Source: an uncultured Eubacteriales bacterium (GTDB taxonomy: Bacteria; Bacillota; Clostridia; Lachnospirales; Lachnospiraceae). Taken from it: 62,151 nucleotides of DNA. The DNA is taken from the NCBI GenBank assembly GCA_900314775.1, contig OMWM01000006.1, forward strand, positions 1 to 62,151, read 5' to 3'. Both the position numbers and the translations under genes were made by a program. Numbering within the stretch: the stretch's first letter is position 1; each line of letters opens with the position of its first letter. Of this stretch, positions 50,433-61,268 are shown piece after piece. The notes under the pieces are model-generated. The model was not told the DNA's origin. It did no database searches and saw only the letters and a list, made by a program, of their open reading frames with translations.

Positions 50433-51268
50433 TGGGAAGAGCGATAAAGAAATTATTCAAGTCAAATGCATTGTTTACTGCCGGTGTCATCATCTGTGTG
50501 TTCTGGATTGTGATGGCAATCTTCGCACCGCTGATAGCACCTTATGATCCGATTGCACAGGATATGGGCAGCCGTCTGATGGCACCGTCGTCAGAGCATA
50601 TTTTCGGCACGGATGCTTTCGGACGCGACATCTTCAGCCGTGTCATCTACGGCGGACGCTATTCGCTGCTGGCCGGTCTGCTGACGGTCGTCATCGCAGG
50701 CTTCATCGGTACGGTGTACGGCGCCATCGCAGGCTATGTCGGCGGTGTCGTCGATAACGTCATGATGCGTTTCTCAGAGATGATCATGTCGTTCCCGTCG
50801 CTGGTTCTGGCCATGATCATCAATGCGGTCATGGGCTCGAACCTGTTTAACACGATGTTTGCGCTGATTGTCGTGGCATGGCCTTCCTATGCGAGACTGA
50901 TGCGAAGCGTGGTCTTAAGCGTCAAGCAGAACGAGTATGTGCTGGCCTCCGAATCCCTGGGCGCCTCGAGCGGACGGATTCTGTTCAAGGAAATTATCCC
51001 GAACAGTATCAGCTCAGTCCTGATCATGGCGACGACGGATATCGGCAACCAGATCCTCATGTTCTCGACGCTGAGTTTCCTCGGCCTCGGTTCCGCTCCG
51101 CCGACGCCTGAATGGGGCATGATGGTTTCGGACGGCGTAAACTATTTCAACAAATTCTGGATTGCGGGCTTCCCAGGTCTTGCCATTTTCACGATGGCGG
51201 TCGGCGCCAACTTCATCGGCGACGGCCTGCGGGATCTCCTGGATCCGAAGCTCAGAAAAGAATTTTAA
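50432..51268 (+). CDS. oppC: Peptide ABC transporter permease OppC/DppC
   Basis: 278 residues. APLIAPYDPIAQDMGSRLMAPSSEH precedes FGTDAFGRDIFSRVIYGGR, the family signature. The EAA loop reads SESLGASSGRILFKEIIPNS. The start overlaps oppB by one base (TAATG). A terminator hairpin follows the stop. Confidence 0.94.
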   Translation: MGRAIKKLFKSNALFTAGVIICVFWIVMAIFAPLIAPYDPIAQDMGSRLMAPSSEHIFGTDAFGRDIFSRVIYGGRYSLLAGLLTVVIAGFIGTVYGAIAGYVGGVVDNVMMRFSEMIMSFPSLVLAMIINAVMGSNLFNTMFALIVVAWPSYARLMRSVVLSVKQNEYVLASESLGASSGRILFKEIIPNSISSVLIMATTDIGNQILMFSTLSFLGLGSAPPTPEWGMMVSDGVNYFNKFWIAGFPGLAIFTMAVGANFIGDGLRDLLDPKLRKEF

Positions 51269-51274
51269 AGACGG

Positions 51275-51311
51275 AGCCGTCTTCCGGAAAATATCCGGAG
51301 GGCGGCTTTTT
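51275..51311 (+). terminator. opp operon terminator
   Basis: A 14-bp stem with G-U pairs (51275-51288 with 51294-51307), 5-base loop, and T5. Confidence 0.85.
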
Positions 51312-51330
51312 GCATGAAAGGAAGCAGAGT

Positions 51331-51921
51331 ATGAGTCAGCTGATAAAGGATACGGATCCGCTTGCCGTCATGGAAATGGAAAACGGCAGCCGGGTAGTGA
51401 TTGAACTTCTGCCGGACGCGGCGCCGAATACGGTGGCCAGTTTTGTCTGGGCGGCCTCGCGGGGCTATCTGGATCATCATGTGATTGAGAGAATTGTGCC
51501 CGGCAGCTGGGTGGATATGAGCTATACGGCATTCGGACATAGGGAATGCCGGTTCCTGATTCCGTATGAGTCAAAGCTCCATCCGGAGATCGAGCCGCTG
51601 GATTCCCATCCGGGGTGCGTCTGCATGGGCGGCTACGGGGAAGCCGGCCTTGCCTCGTGTGAGTTTTTCTTTCCGCTGCGGGACTGCCCGGAGCACAAGG
51701 GCATCTATCCGGTTTTCGGAAAAGTGGCGGAAGGTATGGAAGAAATAGAGCGGATCGGTAAGGTGCCGGTTCGCAGGATGAAGCCGCTCGCACCGGGTGT
51801 GGAACTGTACGTGCCGGAAGAGCCGCAGATCGTGCGGAGCATCACGCTGGACCTCAAAGGGTGGAAATTTCCGGATCCGGTTCGGATGAAAGAGCAGAAG
51901 CTGCCTAAGACGTGGCGCTGA
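51331..51921 (+). CDS. Cyclophilin-type peptidyl-prolyl isomerase
   Basis: 196 residues, cytoplasmic. It has VVIELLPDAAPNTVASFVWAAS (first strands of cyclophilin), GYLDHHVIERIVPGSWV, and the internal loop FFFPLRDCPEHKG, then YPVFGKVAEGMEEIERIGKV. The FMxG-type core is reduced, as in several short bacterial members. The ATG at 51331 follows AAAGGAAG. Context does not identify a client. Confidence 0.85.
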   Translation: MSQLIKDTDPLAVMEMENGSRVVIELLPDAAPNTVASFVWAASRGYLDHHVIERIVPGSWVDMSYTAFGHRECRFLIPYESKLHPEIEPLDSHPGCVCMGGYGEAGLASCEFFFPLRDCPEHKGIYPVFGKVAEGMEEIERIGKVPVRRMKPLAPGVELYVPEEPQIVRSITLDLKGWKFPDPVRMKEQKLPKTWR

Positions 51922-51963
51922 GCCGGGCCGGCATGTGGCAAAATAGCATGTTTTATGAATAAA

Positions 51964-51998
51964 ACTGCCGGAGATGCAGAATCTGTATCTCCGGCAGT
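51964..51998. terminator. Bidirectional terminator between cyclophilin and parC
   Basis: ACTGCCGGAGAT (51964-51975) pairs perfectly with 51987-51998, flanked by A3 and a T-rich tail. Serves convergent genes. Confidence 0.85.
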
Positions 51999-52002
51999 TC
52001 TT

Positions 52003-54240
52003 TTATTTTCTGGATCCGCGGCCGCCGCGGTTTGCCAGACGAAGGTCATTCAGGACAAGTTCTTTGCCCTTGTATTCAATGGTTCTCTTTGTGTTGTTGT
52101 CGAGCGGATAGACGGCATCGACGCTGTCCTCGCTGATCAGGGAAATACCCTTGACGCCGACGGAATTTTTCTTCATCACCGGCACGTTTGCCAGCGAGAA
52201 CTTCAGGAAATAGCCGCTCTTCGTGGTAAGAACAAGCTGATTATACGAGTCCGCCTCGACGACGGCGCAGACGCTGTCACCGCTTTGCAGTTTCGTCGCC
52301 GCAATGCTCCGCCGCCGCACATCATATTCGCTGCCTTCGACGATTTTCACAAGACCGGCCCGTGTCACGAACAGGAGCTTTTCCTTGCTCACATCGCTGA
52401 GGGCAAGGATGTTGACAATGGTCTCTTCCTGACTGTTGTAGCCGCACAGATTATCGATCGGCGTCGCCTTGTCGCGGAACCGGCCGAACGGGATGTCGGC
52501 GATGCGGACCAGATGAACGCTGCCGCTGTCTGTAAAGACGCACAGCCGTCCGTCGTTCATGGCGGACAGGACAAAGCGGTTTTCGGAGACGGCGGCTTCC
52601 TTGTTGCGCTCGAAGGTCGCCTCGTCAACGGCTTTCGCATAGCCGAACCGGTCGATCAGCAGAACGACACGCATGGCCTCCGGCTCCTTTTTCTTGAGGA
52701 CAACCGGCGCCGCATTCTCTATCGTGGTCCTGCGCGGCACGGCGTAGCGGCGCTTGATCTGGTCGAGCTCCTTCAGGATAACGCGGTTCATGCTCTCGTG
52801 GTTTTCGAGAATGTCGCGGTAGGTCTCGATGTTCTTGACCGTTTCAGCGTGTTCTTCCATCAGGGCATCCAGCTCGAGACCGATCAGCCGGTACAGCCGC
52901 ATCTCGAGGATGGCTTTGGCCTGTGCCTCGGTAAAATCGAGTTTGGCTGCGGCCTGCCGGGAAGCCTTCGACTTGAAGCGGATGCCTTCCGTATTGCCGG
53001 TTGTCAGACAGGCCTTCGCCTGATTGATATTCTTGCTGCCCCGCAGAATCTCGATGATCAGATCGATGATATCGCAGGCACGGATCAGGCCTTCCTGAAT
53101 CTCCAGTTTCTCCTGCTCTTTCTGCAGCAGGGTGCGGTATTTGCGGGTGTTGATCTCGTACTGAAAATCGAGGTACTGCTCAAGAATGGCCTTGAGCCCG
53201 AGCACCTCCGGCCTGCCGTCGGCGATGGCGAGCATGTTGACACCGAAGGTGTCTTCGAGACGCGTCTTCTTGTAGAGCAGTGCCAGCAGCTGGTCGATAT
53301 CGGCATTGCGCCGCAGTTCGAGAACGATGCGGATGCCCTCTTTCGACGACTGGTTGGAAATATCGATGATATCGCTTGTCTTACGGCTCTCCACGAGCGC
53401 GTAGACGTCGTTGAGGAATTTGCCGATATTGGCGCCGATCATCGTGTACGGAATTTCCGTGATGACAAGCCGCTTCCGGCCGCCCTTTTCATTTTCAACC
53501 TGCACGCGTCCGCGGATGCGGATCCTGCCGGTGCCGGTTTCATAGATTTTCAGCAGGTCATCCTTATTGGTGACAATGCCGCCGGTGGGGAAATCAGGCC
53601 CCTGTATGTACTTCATCAGCTGCCTGGTGGTGATATCACTGTCTTTCATCAGCGCTTTTACGGCATCTATGCATTCGCCGAGATTGTGCGGCGGCGTGCT
53701 CGTGACCATGCCGACGGCGATGCCGTCGGAGCCGTTGACCAGAAAATTCGGGATGCGGACCGGCAGAACCGTCGGTTCCTTCTCTGTCTCATCGAAGTTC
53801 GGCATGAAACTGACCACATCTTTATCGAGATCGCTCAGGAAAGCTTCCTGCGTGATTCGCTGCAGGCGCGCCTCCGTATAACGCATGGCGGCGGCGCCGT
53901 CGCCTTCAATAGAACCGAAATTGCCGTGCCCGTCTACGAGCGGGAGCTCTTTCTTGAAATCCTGCGCCATCACGACGAGCGCATCATAGATGGAGCTGTC
54001 GCCGTGCGGATGATATTTACCCATTGTATCGCCGACGATACGCGCACTCTTACGGTACGGCCGGTCATAGCGGATGCCGAGTTCATACATGTCATAGAGC
54101 GTACGCCTCTGCACCGGCTTGAGGCCGTCCCGGATGTCCGGCAGTGCACGGGAAACGATAACGCTCATCGCATAGTCGACATAGGACTTCTGCATTATCT
54201 CCGAATATTCTGTCTCAATAATATGATCCTGATCTGCCAT
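52003..54240 (-). CDS. parC: DNA topoisomerase IV subunit A (GyrA/ParC family)
   Basis: 745 residues. The active-site Tyr is Y121 in [11 protein letters not shown]. The quinolone-determining segment is [15 protein letters not shown] with wild-type-like Ser82 and Asp86 (equivalent to GyrA 83 and 87), so it does not show classic resistance changes. The C-terminal domain has the beta-pinwheel repeats but no QRRGGKG GyrA box in the first blade, which favours ParC; a NRGGRG appears only at the extreme end. The ATG at 54240 has TAAGGAGG 6 bases upstream, whereas an ATG 6 bases earlier abuts that site. It follows parE closely. Confidence 0.85.
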   Translation of the reverse strand: MADQDHIIETEYSEIMQKSYVDYAMSVIVSRALPDIRDGLKPVQRRTLYDMYELGIRYDRPYRKSARIVGDTMGKYHPHGDSSIYDALVVMAQDFKKELPLVDGHGNFGSIEGDGAAAMRYTEARLQRITQEAFLSDLDKDVVSFMPNFDETEKEPTVLPVRIPNFLVNGSDGIAVGMVTSTPPHNLGECIDAVKALMKDSDITTRQLMKYIQGPDFPTGGIVTNKDDLLKIYETGTGRIRIRGRVQVENEKGGRKRLVITEIPYTMIGANIGKFLNDVYALVESRKTSDIIDISNQSSKEGIRIVLELRRNADIDQLLALLYKKTRLEDTFGVNMLAIADGRPEVLGLKAILEQYLDFQYEINTRKYRTLLQKEQEKLEIQEGLIRACDIIDLIIEILRGSKNINQAKACLTTGNTEGIRFKSKASRQAAAKLDFTEAQAKAILEMRLYRLIGLELDALMEEHAETVKNIETYRDILENHESMNRVILKELDQIKRRYAVPRRTTIENAAPVVLKKKEPEAMRVVLLIDRFGYAKAVDEATFERNKEAAVSENRFVLSAMNDGRLCVFTDSGSVHLVRIADIPFGRFRDKATPIDNLCGYNSQEETIVNILALSDVSKEKLLFVTRAGLVKIVEGSEYDVRRRSIAATKLQSGDSVCAVVEADSYNQLVLTTKSGYFLKFSLANVPVMKKNSVGVKGISLISEDSVDAVYPLDNNTKRTIEYKGKELVLNDLRLANRGGRGSRK

Positions 54241-54251
54241 CTGCATCCTCC

Positions 54252-56174
54252 TTAGATATCAAGCTCGGCATCACGGGCATGTTTGTAGATAAACTGTTTG
54301 CGCGGCGGTACGTCCGGCCCCATCAGCAGTCCTGTGATGTCGGATGCCTCCCGTCCGTCGTCGATCTCCACCTTGCGCAGCTGGCGGGTCTCCGGATTCA
54401 GCGTCGTCTCCCAGAGCTGATCCGGGTCCATCTCGCCGAGACCCTTGTAGCGCTGCAACGTAAAGGAACCCTTGTGTTTCCGGCGGTAGCGCAGCAGCGC
54501 CTCGTCATCGTAGAGGTATTCTTCCTTTCCGCGCGATGGCATCGCCTTGTACAGCGGCGGCATCGCGATATACACGTGTCCCTCGGTGATCAGCTGCGGC
54601 ATGAAACGGAAAAACAGCGTCAGCAGCAGCGTGCAGATATGGGCACCGTCGACATCCGCATCGGCCATGATAATGATCTTGTCGTAGCGGAGCTTGCTGA
54701 TATCGAAATCGTTGCCGTAGCCCTCGGAAAAACCGCAGCCGAACGCATTGATCATTGTCTTGATCTCCGCGTTGGCCAGAATCTTGTCGATGCTGGCCTT
54801 CTCGACATTCAGAATCTTGCCGCGGATCGGCAGAATCGCCTGGTAGCGGCGGTCGCGGGCCGTCTTCGCGGACCCGCCTGCGGAATCTCCCTCGACGATG
54901 AAAATCTCGCATTTCTTCGGGTCGCGGTCTTCGCAGTTGGCCAGCTTGCCGTTGGAGTCGAAGGAAAACTTCGGCTTGGTGAGCAGGTTTGTCTTGGTTC
55001 GTTCTTCTGTCCTGCGGATTTTCGCCGCCTTCTCGGCACAGGAGAGAACGAGCTTGAGTGTATCAAGATTTTTATCGAAATAACGTGTGATCTCGTCGCT
55101 GACGACCTTGCCGGTCGCGCGCATGGCATCCTGGTTGTCCAGCTTCGTCTTCGTCTGTCCTTCAAACCGCGGGTCAGGATGCTTGATGGAAATGACGGCG
55201 GTCAGTCCGTTGCGGATATCGGCGCCGGTGAAATTCGCATCCTTCTCTTTGAGGACGCCGATCTCGCGGGCATAGCCGTTCATGACCGTCGTAAACGCCG
55301 TCTTGAAGCCGGTGATATGCGTGCCGCCTTCCGCATTGTAGATATTGTTGCAGAAACCGAGAATATTTTCATGGAATTCATTGATATACTGGAAAGCACA
55401 TTCCACGGTGATATTCTCGCTGACGCCGGAGAAACTGATGATACCGCTGACGGCTTCCTTGTTGGCATTCATGTCGCGGATGTAGCCGACGAGGCCGTCC
55501 GGTTCGTGGAGCGTCATCTCGACAGGCTCTGCGCCCCGCAGGTCCTGAAAATATATCGTAAGCTTCGGATTCAGGTAGGCCGTCTCGTGCAGCCGGCTGA
55601 TCACGTCGTCTTCCTTGAAATCCGTGCGGTCGAAAATCTCACCGTCCGGCAGGAAAGTGATCTCCGTACCGGTCTTGCGCGTCTTGCCGATGACCGGCAG
55701 CAGGCCTTTCTCGAGCTTTACAACCGGCTTGCCACGGTTGTAGCGGTCATGATAGATGCACCCGCCCCGGCTGATCTTCACATCGAGCCACTGGGAGAGC
55801 GCGTTGACAACCGAGCTGCCCACGCCGTGCAGACCGCCGCTTGTCTTGTAGGCACTGCTGTCGAACTTGCCGCCGGCATGCAGGGTCGTGAAAACGAGAC
55901 GCTCGGCGGAAATGCCTTTCTCGTGCAGGTCGGTCGGGATGCCTCGCCCGTTGTCGGACACCGTCGCCGAACCGTCCTTGTTCAGACTGACATGAATCTC
56001 CGTACAGTATCCGGCAAGATGCTCATCCACGGCATTGTCAACGATCTCATAGATCAGATGATTGAGACCGCGGCGCGAAACACTTCCTATATACATGCCG
56101 GGCCGCACCCGGACTGCCTCGAGCCCCTCCAGAACCGTTATATTTTTTGCACTGTAATCGTCAGCAGACGCCAT
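54252..56174 (-). CDS. parE: DNA topoisomerase IV subunit B (GyrB/ParE family)
   Basis: 640 residues. The GHKL ATPase begins EGLEAVRVRPGMYIGSVSRRGLNHLIYEIVDNAVDE, with the DNGRGIP and GLHGVGSSVVNAL lids. The TOPRIM metal motifs EGDSAGGSAKTARDR and IIMADADVDGAHI are intact. Start at 56174 with AGAGGTG 6 bases upstream. The pair parE-parC is transcribed together on the minus strand; the assignment to topoisomerase IV rather than gyrase is inferred from parC. Confidence 0.88.
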   Translation of the reverse strand: MASADDYSAKNITVLEGLEAVRVRPGMYIGSVSRRGLNHLIYEIVDNAVDEHLAGYCTEIHVSLNKDGSATVSDNGRGIPTDLHEKGISAERLVFTTLHAGGKFDSSAYKTSGGLHGVGSSVVNALSQWLDVKISRGGCIYHDRYNRGKPVVKLEKGLLPVIGKTRKTGTEITFLPDGEIFDRTDFKEDDVISRLHETAYLNPKLTIYFQDLRGAEPVEMTLHEPDGLVGYIRDMNANKEAVSGIISFSGVSENITVECAFQYINEFHENILGFCNNIYNAEGGTHITGFKTAFTTVMNGYAREIGVLKEKDANFTGADIRNGLTAVISIKHPDPRFEGQTKTKLDNQDAMRATGKVVSDEITRYFDKNLDTLKLVLSCAEKAAKIRRTEERTKTNLLTKPKFSFDSNGKLANCEDRDPKKCEIFIVEGDSAGGSAKTARDRRYQAILPIRGKILNVEKASIDKILANAEIKTMINAFGCGFSEGYGNDFDISKLRYDKIIIMADADVDGAHICTLLLTLFFRFMPQLITEGHVYIAMPPLYKAMPSRGKEEYLYDDEALLRYRRKHKGSFTLQRYKGLGEMDPDQLWETTLNPETRQLRKVEIDDGREASDITGLLMGPDVPPRKQFIYKHARDAELDI

Positions 56175-56308
56175 CCTAACACCTCTTGATATATGATAAT
56201 AGTCTTAATTTTCTGAAATCAGTTCAACCGATATCTTAATGGAAAAAAAGAGGTGTGTCAAGCAAAAGCAGAATGTGCGTTCGACTGGTGTGCAGTGAAA
56301 TTTTATAG

Positions 56309-56343
56309 TATAATTGTATAAGCCAGCCCCAAATGGGGCCGGC
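56309..56343 (+). promoter_or_regulatory. pfk -10 and leader hairpin
   Basis: TATAAT at 56309-56314; no good -35 is visible. A GCC-AG-CCCC-AAAT-GGGG-CC-GGC hairpin (56322-56343) lies in the leader before the coding start at 56396. Confidence 0.5.
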
Positions 56344-56395
56344 GGGTACAGGTATACTGAGTAACCGAACAACATTGTCCAGTAAGGAGCGAAGA

Positions 56396-57490
56396 ATGTT
56401 AAAAGTAGGAATGCTTACAAGCGGCGGCGACTGCCAGACACTGAACGCTGCCATGAGAGGAGTAGCCAAGACGTTATACAACCTGCGGCCGGATACCATG
56501 ATCTATGGTTTCCTGGATGGCTACAAAGGACTGATGTATGGTGACAGCAAACTGATGGATCCATCGGATTTTTCCGGAATTCTGACGGTCGGCGGCACGA
56601 TCCTCGGATCTTCCCGTCAGCCTTTCAAGAAGATGTCGGAGCCGATGGAGGACGGCAGCGATAAAGTCACACGCATGATCGAGAATTATCATGCACTGAA
56701 TCTGGACTGTCTTGTCATACTCGGCGGCAACGGTACGCATAAAACAGCGAATCTGCTGTCCCAGAAGGGACTCAATATCGTTTCACTGCCGAAGACGATT
56801 GACAATGATATTTATATGACGGACATGACGTTCGGCTTTCACAGTGCGCTTGGCGTGGCGGCCAATGCGATTGACTGCGTACATACGACGGCGGCTTCCC
56901 ATGACCGTGTATTTATCGTCGAGCTGATGGGACATAAGGTCGGCTGGCTGACATTGTATGCGGGCATTGCCGGCGGATCGGATATCATCCTGATTCCGGA
57001 GATCCCGTACCGCCTGGATTCCGTACTGCAGGCGATCGTAAGACGTGTCAAGAGCGGCAAGCGTTTCAGTATCATCGCAATGGCAGAGGGTGCTGTGCCG
57101 GAAGAGTTTGCGGATCTTTCCAATAAGGAATATACAAAGCGGCTCAGGGCAGCCGGCTATCCGTCCGCTTCCTATATGCTCGGCAATCAGATCGAAGAGG
57201 CAATCGGACAGGAAGTCCGGATCGTTGTGCCGGGACATACGCAGAGAGGCGGCAGTCCGGTACCGTATGACCGTGTGATCGCCACGAGACTTGGCGCCTA
57301 TGCGGGCCGCATGATTATCAACGGACAGTTTGGCTATATGGCGGCGCTGGATAACCAGAAGATTGTCAAGATACCGCTTTCCAAGGTGGCCGGCAAGCTC
57401 AAGAAGGTGGATCCGAAGAGCGATATCATCCGTCAGACGAGAGATATCGGCATCAGCCTTGGCGATGAGGAAGTAACAGAAGAAATCTGA
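56396..57490 (+). CDS. pfkA: 6-phosphofructokinase, G/K mixed type
   Basis: 364 residues, with LTSGGDCQTLNAAMRGV replacing the usual GGDxPGxN loop. Two positions that separate ATP- from pyrophosphate-dependent enzymes give mixed signals. The GGNGTHKTA segment has Gly (G113), as in ATP enzymes. PKTIDND has Lys (K133), as in many PPi enzymes. Similar Gly/Lys combinations occur in actinobacterial ATP-using PFKs. So ATP use is likely but not certain. The frame opens 63 bases earlier; the ATG at 56396 has AAGGAG 6 bases upstream. It commits fructose 6-phosphate to glycolysis and lies 22 bases before dnaX. Confidence 0.88.
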   Translation: MLKVGMLTSGGDCQTLNAAMRGVAKTLYNLRPDTMIYGFLDGYKGLMYGDSKLMDPSDFSGILTVGGTILGSSRQPFKKMSEPMEDGSDKVTRMIENYHALNLDCLVILGGNGTHKTANLLSQKGLNIVSLPKTIDNDIYMTDMTFGFHSALGVAANAIDCVHTTAASHDRVFIVELMGHKVGWLTLYAGIAGGSDIILIPEIPYRLDSVLQAIVRRVKSGKRFSIIAMAEGAVPEEFADLSNKEYTKRLRAAGYPSASYMLGNQIEEAIGQEVRIVVPGHTQRGGSPVPYDRVIATRLGAYAGRMIINGQFGYMAALDNQKIVKIPLSKVAGKLKKVDPKSDIIRQTRDIGISLGDEEVTEEI

Positions 57491-57512
57491 TATGGATTGA
57501 AGGGTTGGAGAG

Positions 57513-59117
57513 ATGGCTTATCAGGCACTTTACAGGAAATGGAGACCGGACGGCTTCGATGATGTCAAGGGGCAGGAACCGATTGTGACCGCCCTGAGAA
57601 ATCAGATTATCCAGGGACGGATCGGCCACGCCTATCTGTTCTGCGGCACCCGCGGCACCGGCAAGACATCGGTCGCCAAGATATTTGCGAAGGCTGTCAA
57701 CTGCGAACATCCAGTAAACGGCAGTCCGTGCGGCGAGTGCGAATCCTGCCGTGCGATAGCGCAGCAGCGTTCGATGAATGTCGTCGAGATTGATGCGGCG
57801 TCCAACAACGGCGTCGACAATATCCGGCAGATCTGCGAGGAGACAGCCTATCATCCGGCCGAAGGTCGATACAAGGTCTATATCATCGATGAGGTGCACA
57901 TGCTGACGGCCAGCGCCTTCAACGCCCTGCTCAAGACGCTGGAGGAACCGCCGGAATATGTCATTTTCATTCTGGCGACGACGGAGCCGCAGAGTGTGCT
58001 GCCGACGATTATTTCGCGGTGCCAGCGGTACGATTTCCGCCGGCTCAGCATCCCGACGATTGTGGACCGGATGCGTTTTATCGCGGATCAGGAGAACATC
58101 GATGTCGATGATGAGGCGCTGGAATATATCGCGCGGACGGCCGGCGGCGCGATGCGTGATGCGCTCAGTATTTTTGACCAGTGTCAGGCATTCTGCCTGG
58201 GAGAGAAGATCACGTATCAGCGGGTGGCCGATGTGCTCGGCGCGGTGGACCCGTCGGTTCTGGCGGATCTGATGCGGGACATCGCCCACGCAGATGCGGA
58301 CAGTGCGCTGCGGCGGCTGAATGACATGATCCTGCAGGGGCGCGATCTGACGCAGGTTGTATCGGATCTGATCTGGTACCTGCGCAACCTGATGCTGGTG
58401 AAGGCCGGCATCGGAGAAGATATGATCGAGGCCTCCCATGAGCAGGTGGAGGCGATGAAGAAGGCCGGGGAGGATATCACGGAGGATATGATTCTGTATT
58501 ATATCCGTGTCCTTTCCGATCTGTATAATTCCATGCGGCGTTCCTCACAGAAGCGGGTTCTGGTTGAAGTCGCGATTATACGGCTCTGCCATCCTGCGGC
58601 GGAGACGGATCTGGACGCGCTGCGAAGCCGTGTCGATATTCTTGAGGAACGGCTCGACAGCGGACAGTTCGCAGCACCGGCGGGGCAGCCGGCGGGCGCG
58701 GCGCAGAAGCCGGCACCGGCAGCGCCGGAGAGCGGAGCGAAAGAGCAGGATCTGCTGGAAGCACTGCCGGAGGATATCATGATCCTTTGCGAGAACTGGG
58801 AGGAAATCCGCAATTCACTGCCGGAGGCACCGCGCAGGATGCTGCAGGGCGCTGCGGTATCGCCGGTGAGCAACGGCATCATGCTCTATATACAGGATAA
58901 ATTCGGCCGTTATTATTTTGAGCATACAGAGAAGATGCGCGAGCTTACAGAGATGATCGCGCAGAAGACAGGACGGAAGTTCAATATCCACCTCGCCGAC
59001 GGCGGCGTGCGTCCGGACGGCGGCAGCAATGCGGTCAGCCTTGACCGGATCGTGGATATTCTGAAGACGAGACTTAAAACACCGGGGCAGAACCCGGATC
59101 AGGAGGGTAATGAATAA
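57513..59117 (+). CDS. dnaX: DNA polymerase III subunit gamma/tau
   Basis: 534 residues. It loads the sliding clamp and couples polymerases. Walker A is [20 protein letters not shown], then the zinc cluster [16 protein letters not shown], Walker B-like YIIDEVHML and the [11 protein letters not shown] sensor. The Pro/Ala-rich linker begins at about residue 385, and a short C-terminal tau-like domain follows. Starts with a GGAGAG site. ybaB overlaps its stop. Confidence 0.95.
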   Translation: MAYQALYRKWRPDGFDDVKGQEPIVTALRNQIIQGRIGHAYLFCGTRGTGKTSVAKIFAKAVNCEHPVNGSPCGECESCRAIAQQRSMNVVEIDAASNNGVDNIRQICEETAYHPAEGRYKVYIIDEVHMLTASAFNALLKTLEEPPEYVIFILATTEPQSVLPTIISRCQRYDFRRLSIPTIVDRMRFIADQENIDVDDEALEYIARTAGGAMRDALSIFDQCQAFCLGEKITYQRVADVLGAVDPSVLADLMRDIAHADADSALRRLNDMILQGRDLTQVVSDLIWYLRNLMLVKAGIGEDMIEASHEQVEAMKKAGEDITEDMILYYIRVLSDLYNSMRRSSQKRVLVEVAIIRLCHPAAETDLDALRSRVDILEERLDSGQFAAPAGQPAGAAQKPAPAAPESGAKEQDLLEALPEDIMILCENWEEIRNSLPEAPRRMLQGAAVSPVSNGIMLYIQDKFGRYYFEHTEKMRELTEMIAQKTGRKFNIHLADGGVRPDGGSNAVSLDRIVDILKTRLKTPGQNPDQEGNE

Positions 59118-59458
59118 TGTCAAAGAGAGGCGGTTACCCGGGCGGAATGCCGGGCAATATGAATAATCTTATGAAACAGGCACAGCGCATGCAGAAACAG
59201 ATGGAAGATGCGCAGAAACAGCTCGAGGAGCAGCAGTTTGAGGCTTCCGCGGGCGGCGGTGCCGTGAAGGTTCGCGTCAGCGGCAAGAAGGAACTGCTCG
59301 AGGTCATGATCGACCCTGAGGCAGTTGACCCGGATGACGTGGAGATGCTGCAGGATATGATCGTGGCAGCGGTCAACGAAGCCTTCAGTCAGGTTGACAA
59401 AGTCACACAGGAATCCATGGCGAAGATGACCGGCGGCCTTGGAGGGTTCGGATTTTAA
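59117..59458 (+). CDS. ybaB: YbaB/EbfC nucleoid-associated protein
   Basis: 113 residues. A long charged helix with repeated KQ/EQ pairs is followed by [24 protein letters not shown] and the [12 protein letters not shown] helix, matching the dimeric DNA-binding tweezer fold. Start shares an A with the dnaX stop (TAATG). The dnaX-ybaB-recR order is conserved across many bacteria. Confidence 0.95.
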   Translation: MSKRGGYPGGMPGNMNNLMKQAQRMQKQMEDAQKQLEEQQFEASAGGGAVKVRVSGKKELLEVMIDPEAVDPDDVEMLQDMIVAAVNEAFSQVDKVTQESMAKMTGGLGGFGF

Positions 59459-60054
59459 TGGATGCTTACAGCAGTCAGATGAACAAGCTGATCGAGGAGC
59501 TGTCCAGGCTTCCCGGCATCGGAAATAAGACGGCGCAGCGGCTGGCTTTTCATATTATCAATATGCCGAAGGATCAGGTGCAGAGTCTGGCGGATGCCAT
59601 CGTGAATACACGGGCCAATGTCCGCTACTGCAAGTGCTGTCAGAATCTTTCCGACAGCGAACTCTGTCCGATCTGTTCGGACCCTGAACGGGATAAAAGC
59701 ACGATCATGGTCGTTGAGACACCGCGCGATCTGGCAGCTTACGAGAAGACACAGAAATACAAGGGCGTTTACCACGTGCTGCACGGTGCGATTTCGCCGA
59801 TGATGGGCATCGGACCTGCAGACATACGCCTGAAGGAACTCATGAAACGTCTCGAGGGCGATGTGCTTGAGGTGATTATCGCCACCAACTCAACGCTGGA
59901 GGGCGAGACGACCGCCATGTACATCAGCAAGCTGGTCAAACCGACCGGCATCCGCGTGACGCGCATTGCCAGCGGCGTACCGGTTGGCGGCGACCTGGAA
60001 TATATCGACGAGGTGACTCTGCTCCGTGCCCTGGAGGGCAGGACAGAGCTGTAG
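59458..60054 (+). CDS. recR: Recombination protein RecR
   Basis: 198 residues. The helix-hairpin-helix [18 protein letters not shown] is followed by the Cys4 zinc finger [16 protein letters not shown], then the TOPRIM region [13 protein letters not shown] and [15 protein letters not shown]. The Walker-like [15 protein letters not shown] block and the C-terminal [15 protein letters not shown] complete the family. It works with RecF/RecO in gap repair. Start overlaps ybaB (TAATG). Confidence 0.96.
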   Translation: MDAYSSQMNKLIEELSRLPGIGNKTAQRLAFHIINMPKDQVQSLADAIVNTRANVRYCKCCQNLSDSELCPICSDPERDKSTIMVVETPRDLAAYEKTQKYKGVYHVLHGAISPMMGIGPADIRLKELMKRLEGDVLEVIIATNSTLEGETTAMYISKLVKPTGIRVTRIASGVPVGGDLEYIDEVTLLRALEGRTEL

Positions 60055-60068
60055 GCAGGAGGCTAACT

Positions 60069-61250
60069 ATGGCAGCAGACTATGAAGACGGCACGGTGCA
60101 GCCGGAAAACGGCAGGCAGCAGGCCGGACGCAGACGCGGCGGCAGCACGGGTCAGGACCGGGTCGGCCTGCTTCTGGTGATCGGCCTGATCATACTGGCA
60201 GTGATCCTGATTTTTGCCATTTATCAAAGCCGCCGTGTCAGCAGTTCGTATACCGTGACCAATGAGATCGGCGGCAACGTATACGGCTCTGACAGCTATG
60301 AAGTCATGGGCAGCAATATCATCCGCTACAGCCGCGACGGTATCACGCTGATCAACAGCGACGGCGATGCACTCTGGAATCAGACCTTCGGTATGTCGGA
60401 CCCGATTATATCGGTGGGCAGCACATATATCGCCATCGGCGACCGCGGCGCCAGCAGTCTGTATATTTTCGATCAGTCGGGCGAGGTGTCGGAGATCACG
60501 ACGGATGTGCCGCTGGCGGCACTGTGTATTTCCGACCAGGGCGTTACGGCGGCGATCCTGTCGGATTCAGACAACAACTATATCAACCTTTACGAAAAAG
60601 ACGGGACGATTCTGGCAACCATCAAGGCATCTTTTGCCGACATGGGCTATCCGATTGCACTGGACATTTCTCCTGACTCCCGGTATCTTGCTGTCAGCTA
60701 TCTGAACTCCGATGAGAAGGCGGATGTTGTCACGAATCTCGTATTTTACGACTTCGACCGGTCGGGCGACCCGACGGCGGATTCATTTTCCCTGGACGGC
60801 ATCTGCCCGCAGATCGACTATCTGAGCAATACGAGGGCGGCCGTGTTCACGGAAAACGGCATGCGCACCTACGGCATGGGCAGCACGATTTCCGAGGGCA
60901 AGACGCTGGAATTTGACGATGAGATCAGGAGCATTTTCTGCGAGGACGGCAGAATAGGCTTCATATTTAAAAATAATGACGGAGACGGTGCCTATCGTAT
61001 GGAGATATACGATACGGGCGGCAGCAAAAATGCCGAGGTCCGCTTCGACCTTGACTACAGCAGAATCAGGGTCGGCAACGGCAGCATTGTGCTGTCAGAC
61101 AGCAGCAATGCGCTGATTTACAATTACAGCGGCAATCTTGTCTTTGATGGTGAGATACAGAACGGCATTTATGATCTGCTCCGGGCACGGGCTACCGATA
61201 CTTACTGGCTGGCCAACACAGACGGGCTCAGCCTGATCAGTATACGATAA
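60069..61250 (+). CDS. DUF5711 family membrane-anchored beta-propeller-like protein
   Basis: 393 residues. Basic N-terminus, one membrane segment (about residues 37-55, LLLVIGLIILAVILIFAI), then an extracellular domain with repeating 40-residue blade patterns (ALWNQTFGMSDPIISV, then SSLYIFDQSGEVSEIT, YINLYEKDGTILATI and ALDISPDSRYLAVSYL). The family DUF5711 is found in Firmicutes beside recR and cvpA; function is unknown. The GCAGGAGG site is 6 bases upstream of ATG. Confidence 0.82.
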   Translation: MAADYEDGTVQPENGRQQAGRRRGGSTGQDRVGLLLVIGLIILAVILIFAIYQSRRVSSSYTVTNEIGGNVYGSDSYEVMGSNIIRYSRDGITLINSDGDALWNQTFGMSDPIISVGSTYIAIGDRGASSLYIFDQSGEVSEITTDVPLAALCISDQGVTAAILSDSDNNYINLYEKDGTILATIKASFADMGYPIALDISPDSRYLAVSYLNSDEKADVVTNLVFYDFDRSGDPTADSFSLDGICPQIDYLSNTRAAVFTENGMRTYGMGSTISEGKTLEFDDEIRSIFCEDGRIGFIFKNNDGDGAYRMEIYDTGGSKNAEVRFDLDYSRIRVGNGSIVLSDSSNALIYNYSGNLVFDGEIQNGIYDLLRARATDTYWLANTDGLSLISIR

Positions 61251-61268
61251 ATCAAAGAAGGTGGACAA

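Noticed and set aside
51955-54255. A 766-codon plus-strand open frame opposite parC
   Set aside because: It mirrors parC codon by codon in reverse, has no ribosome site and resembles no protein.
54279-56189. A 636-codon plus-strand open frame opposite parE
   Set aside because: Shadow of parE in the opposite strand; composition and lack of start signals argue against coding.
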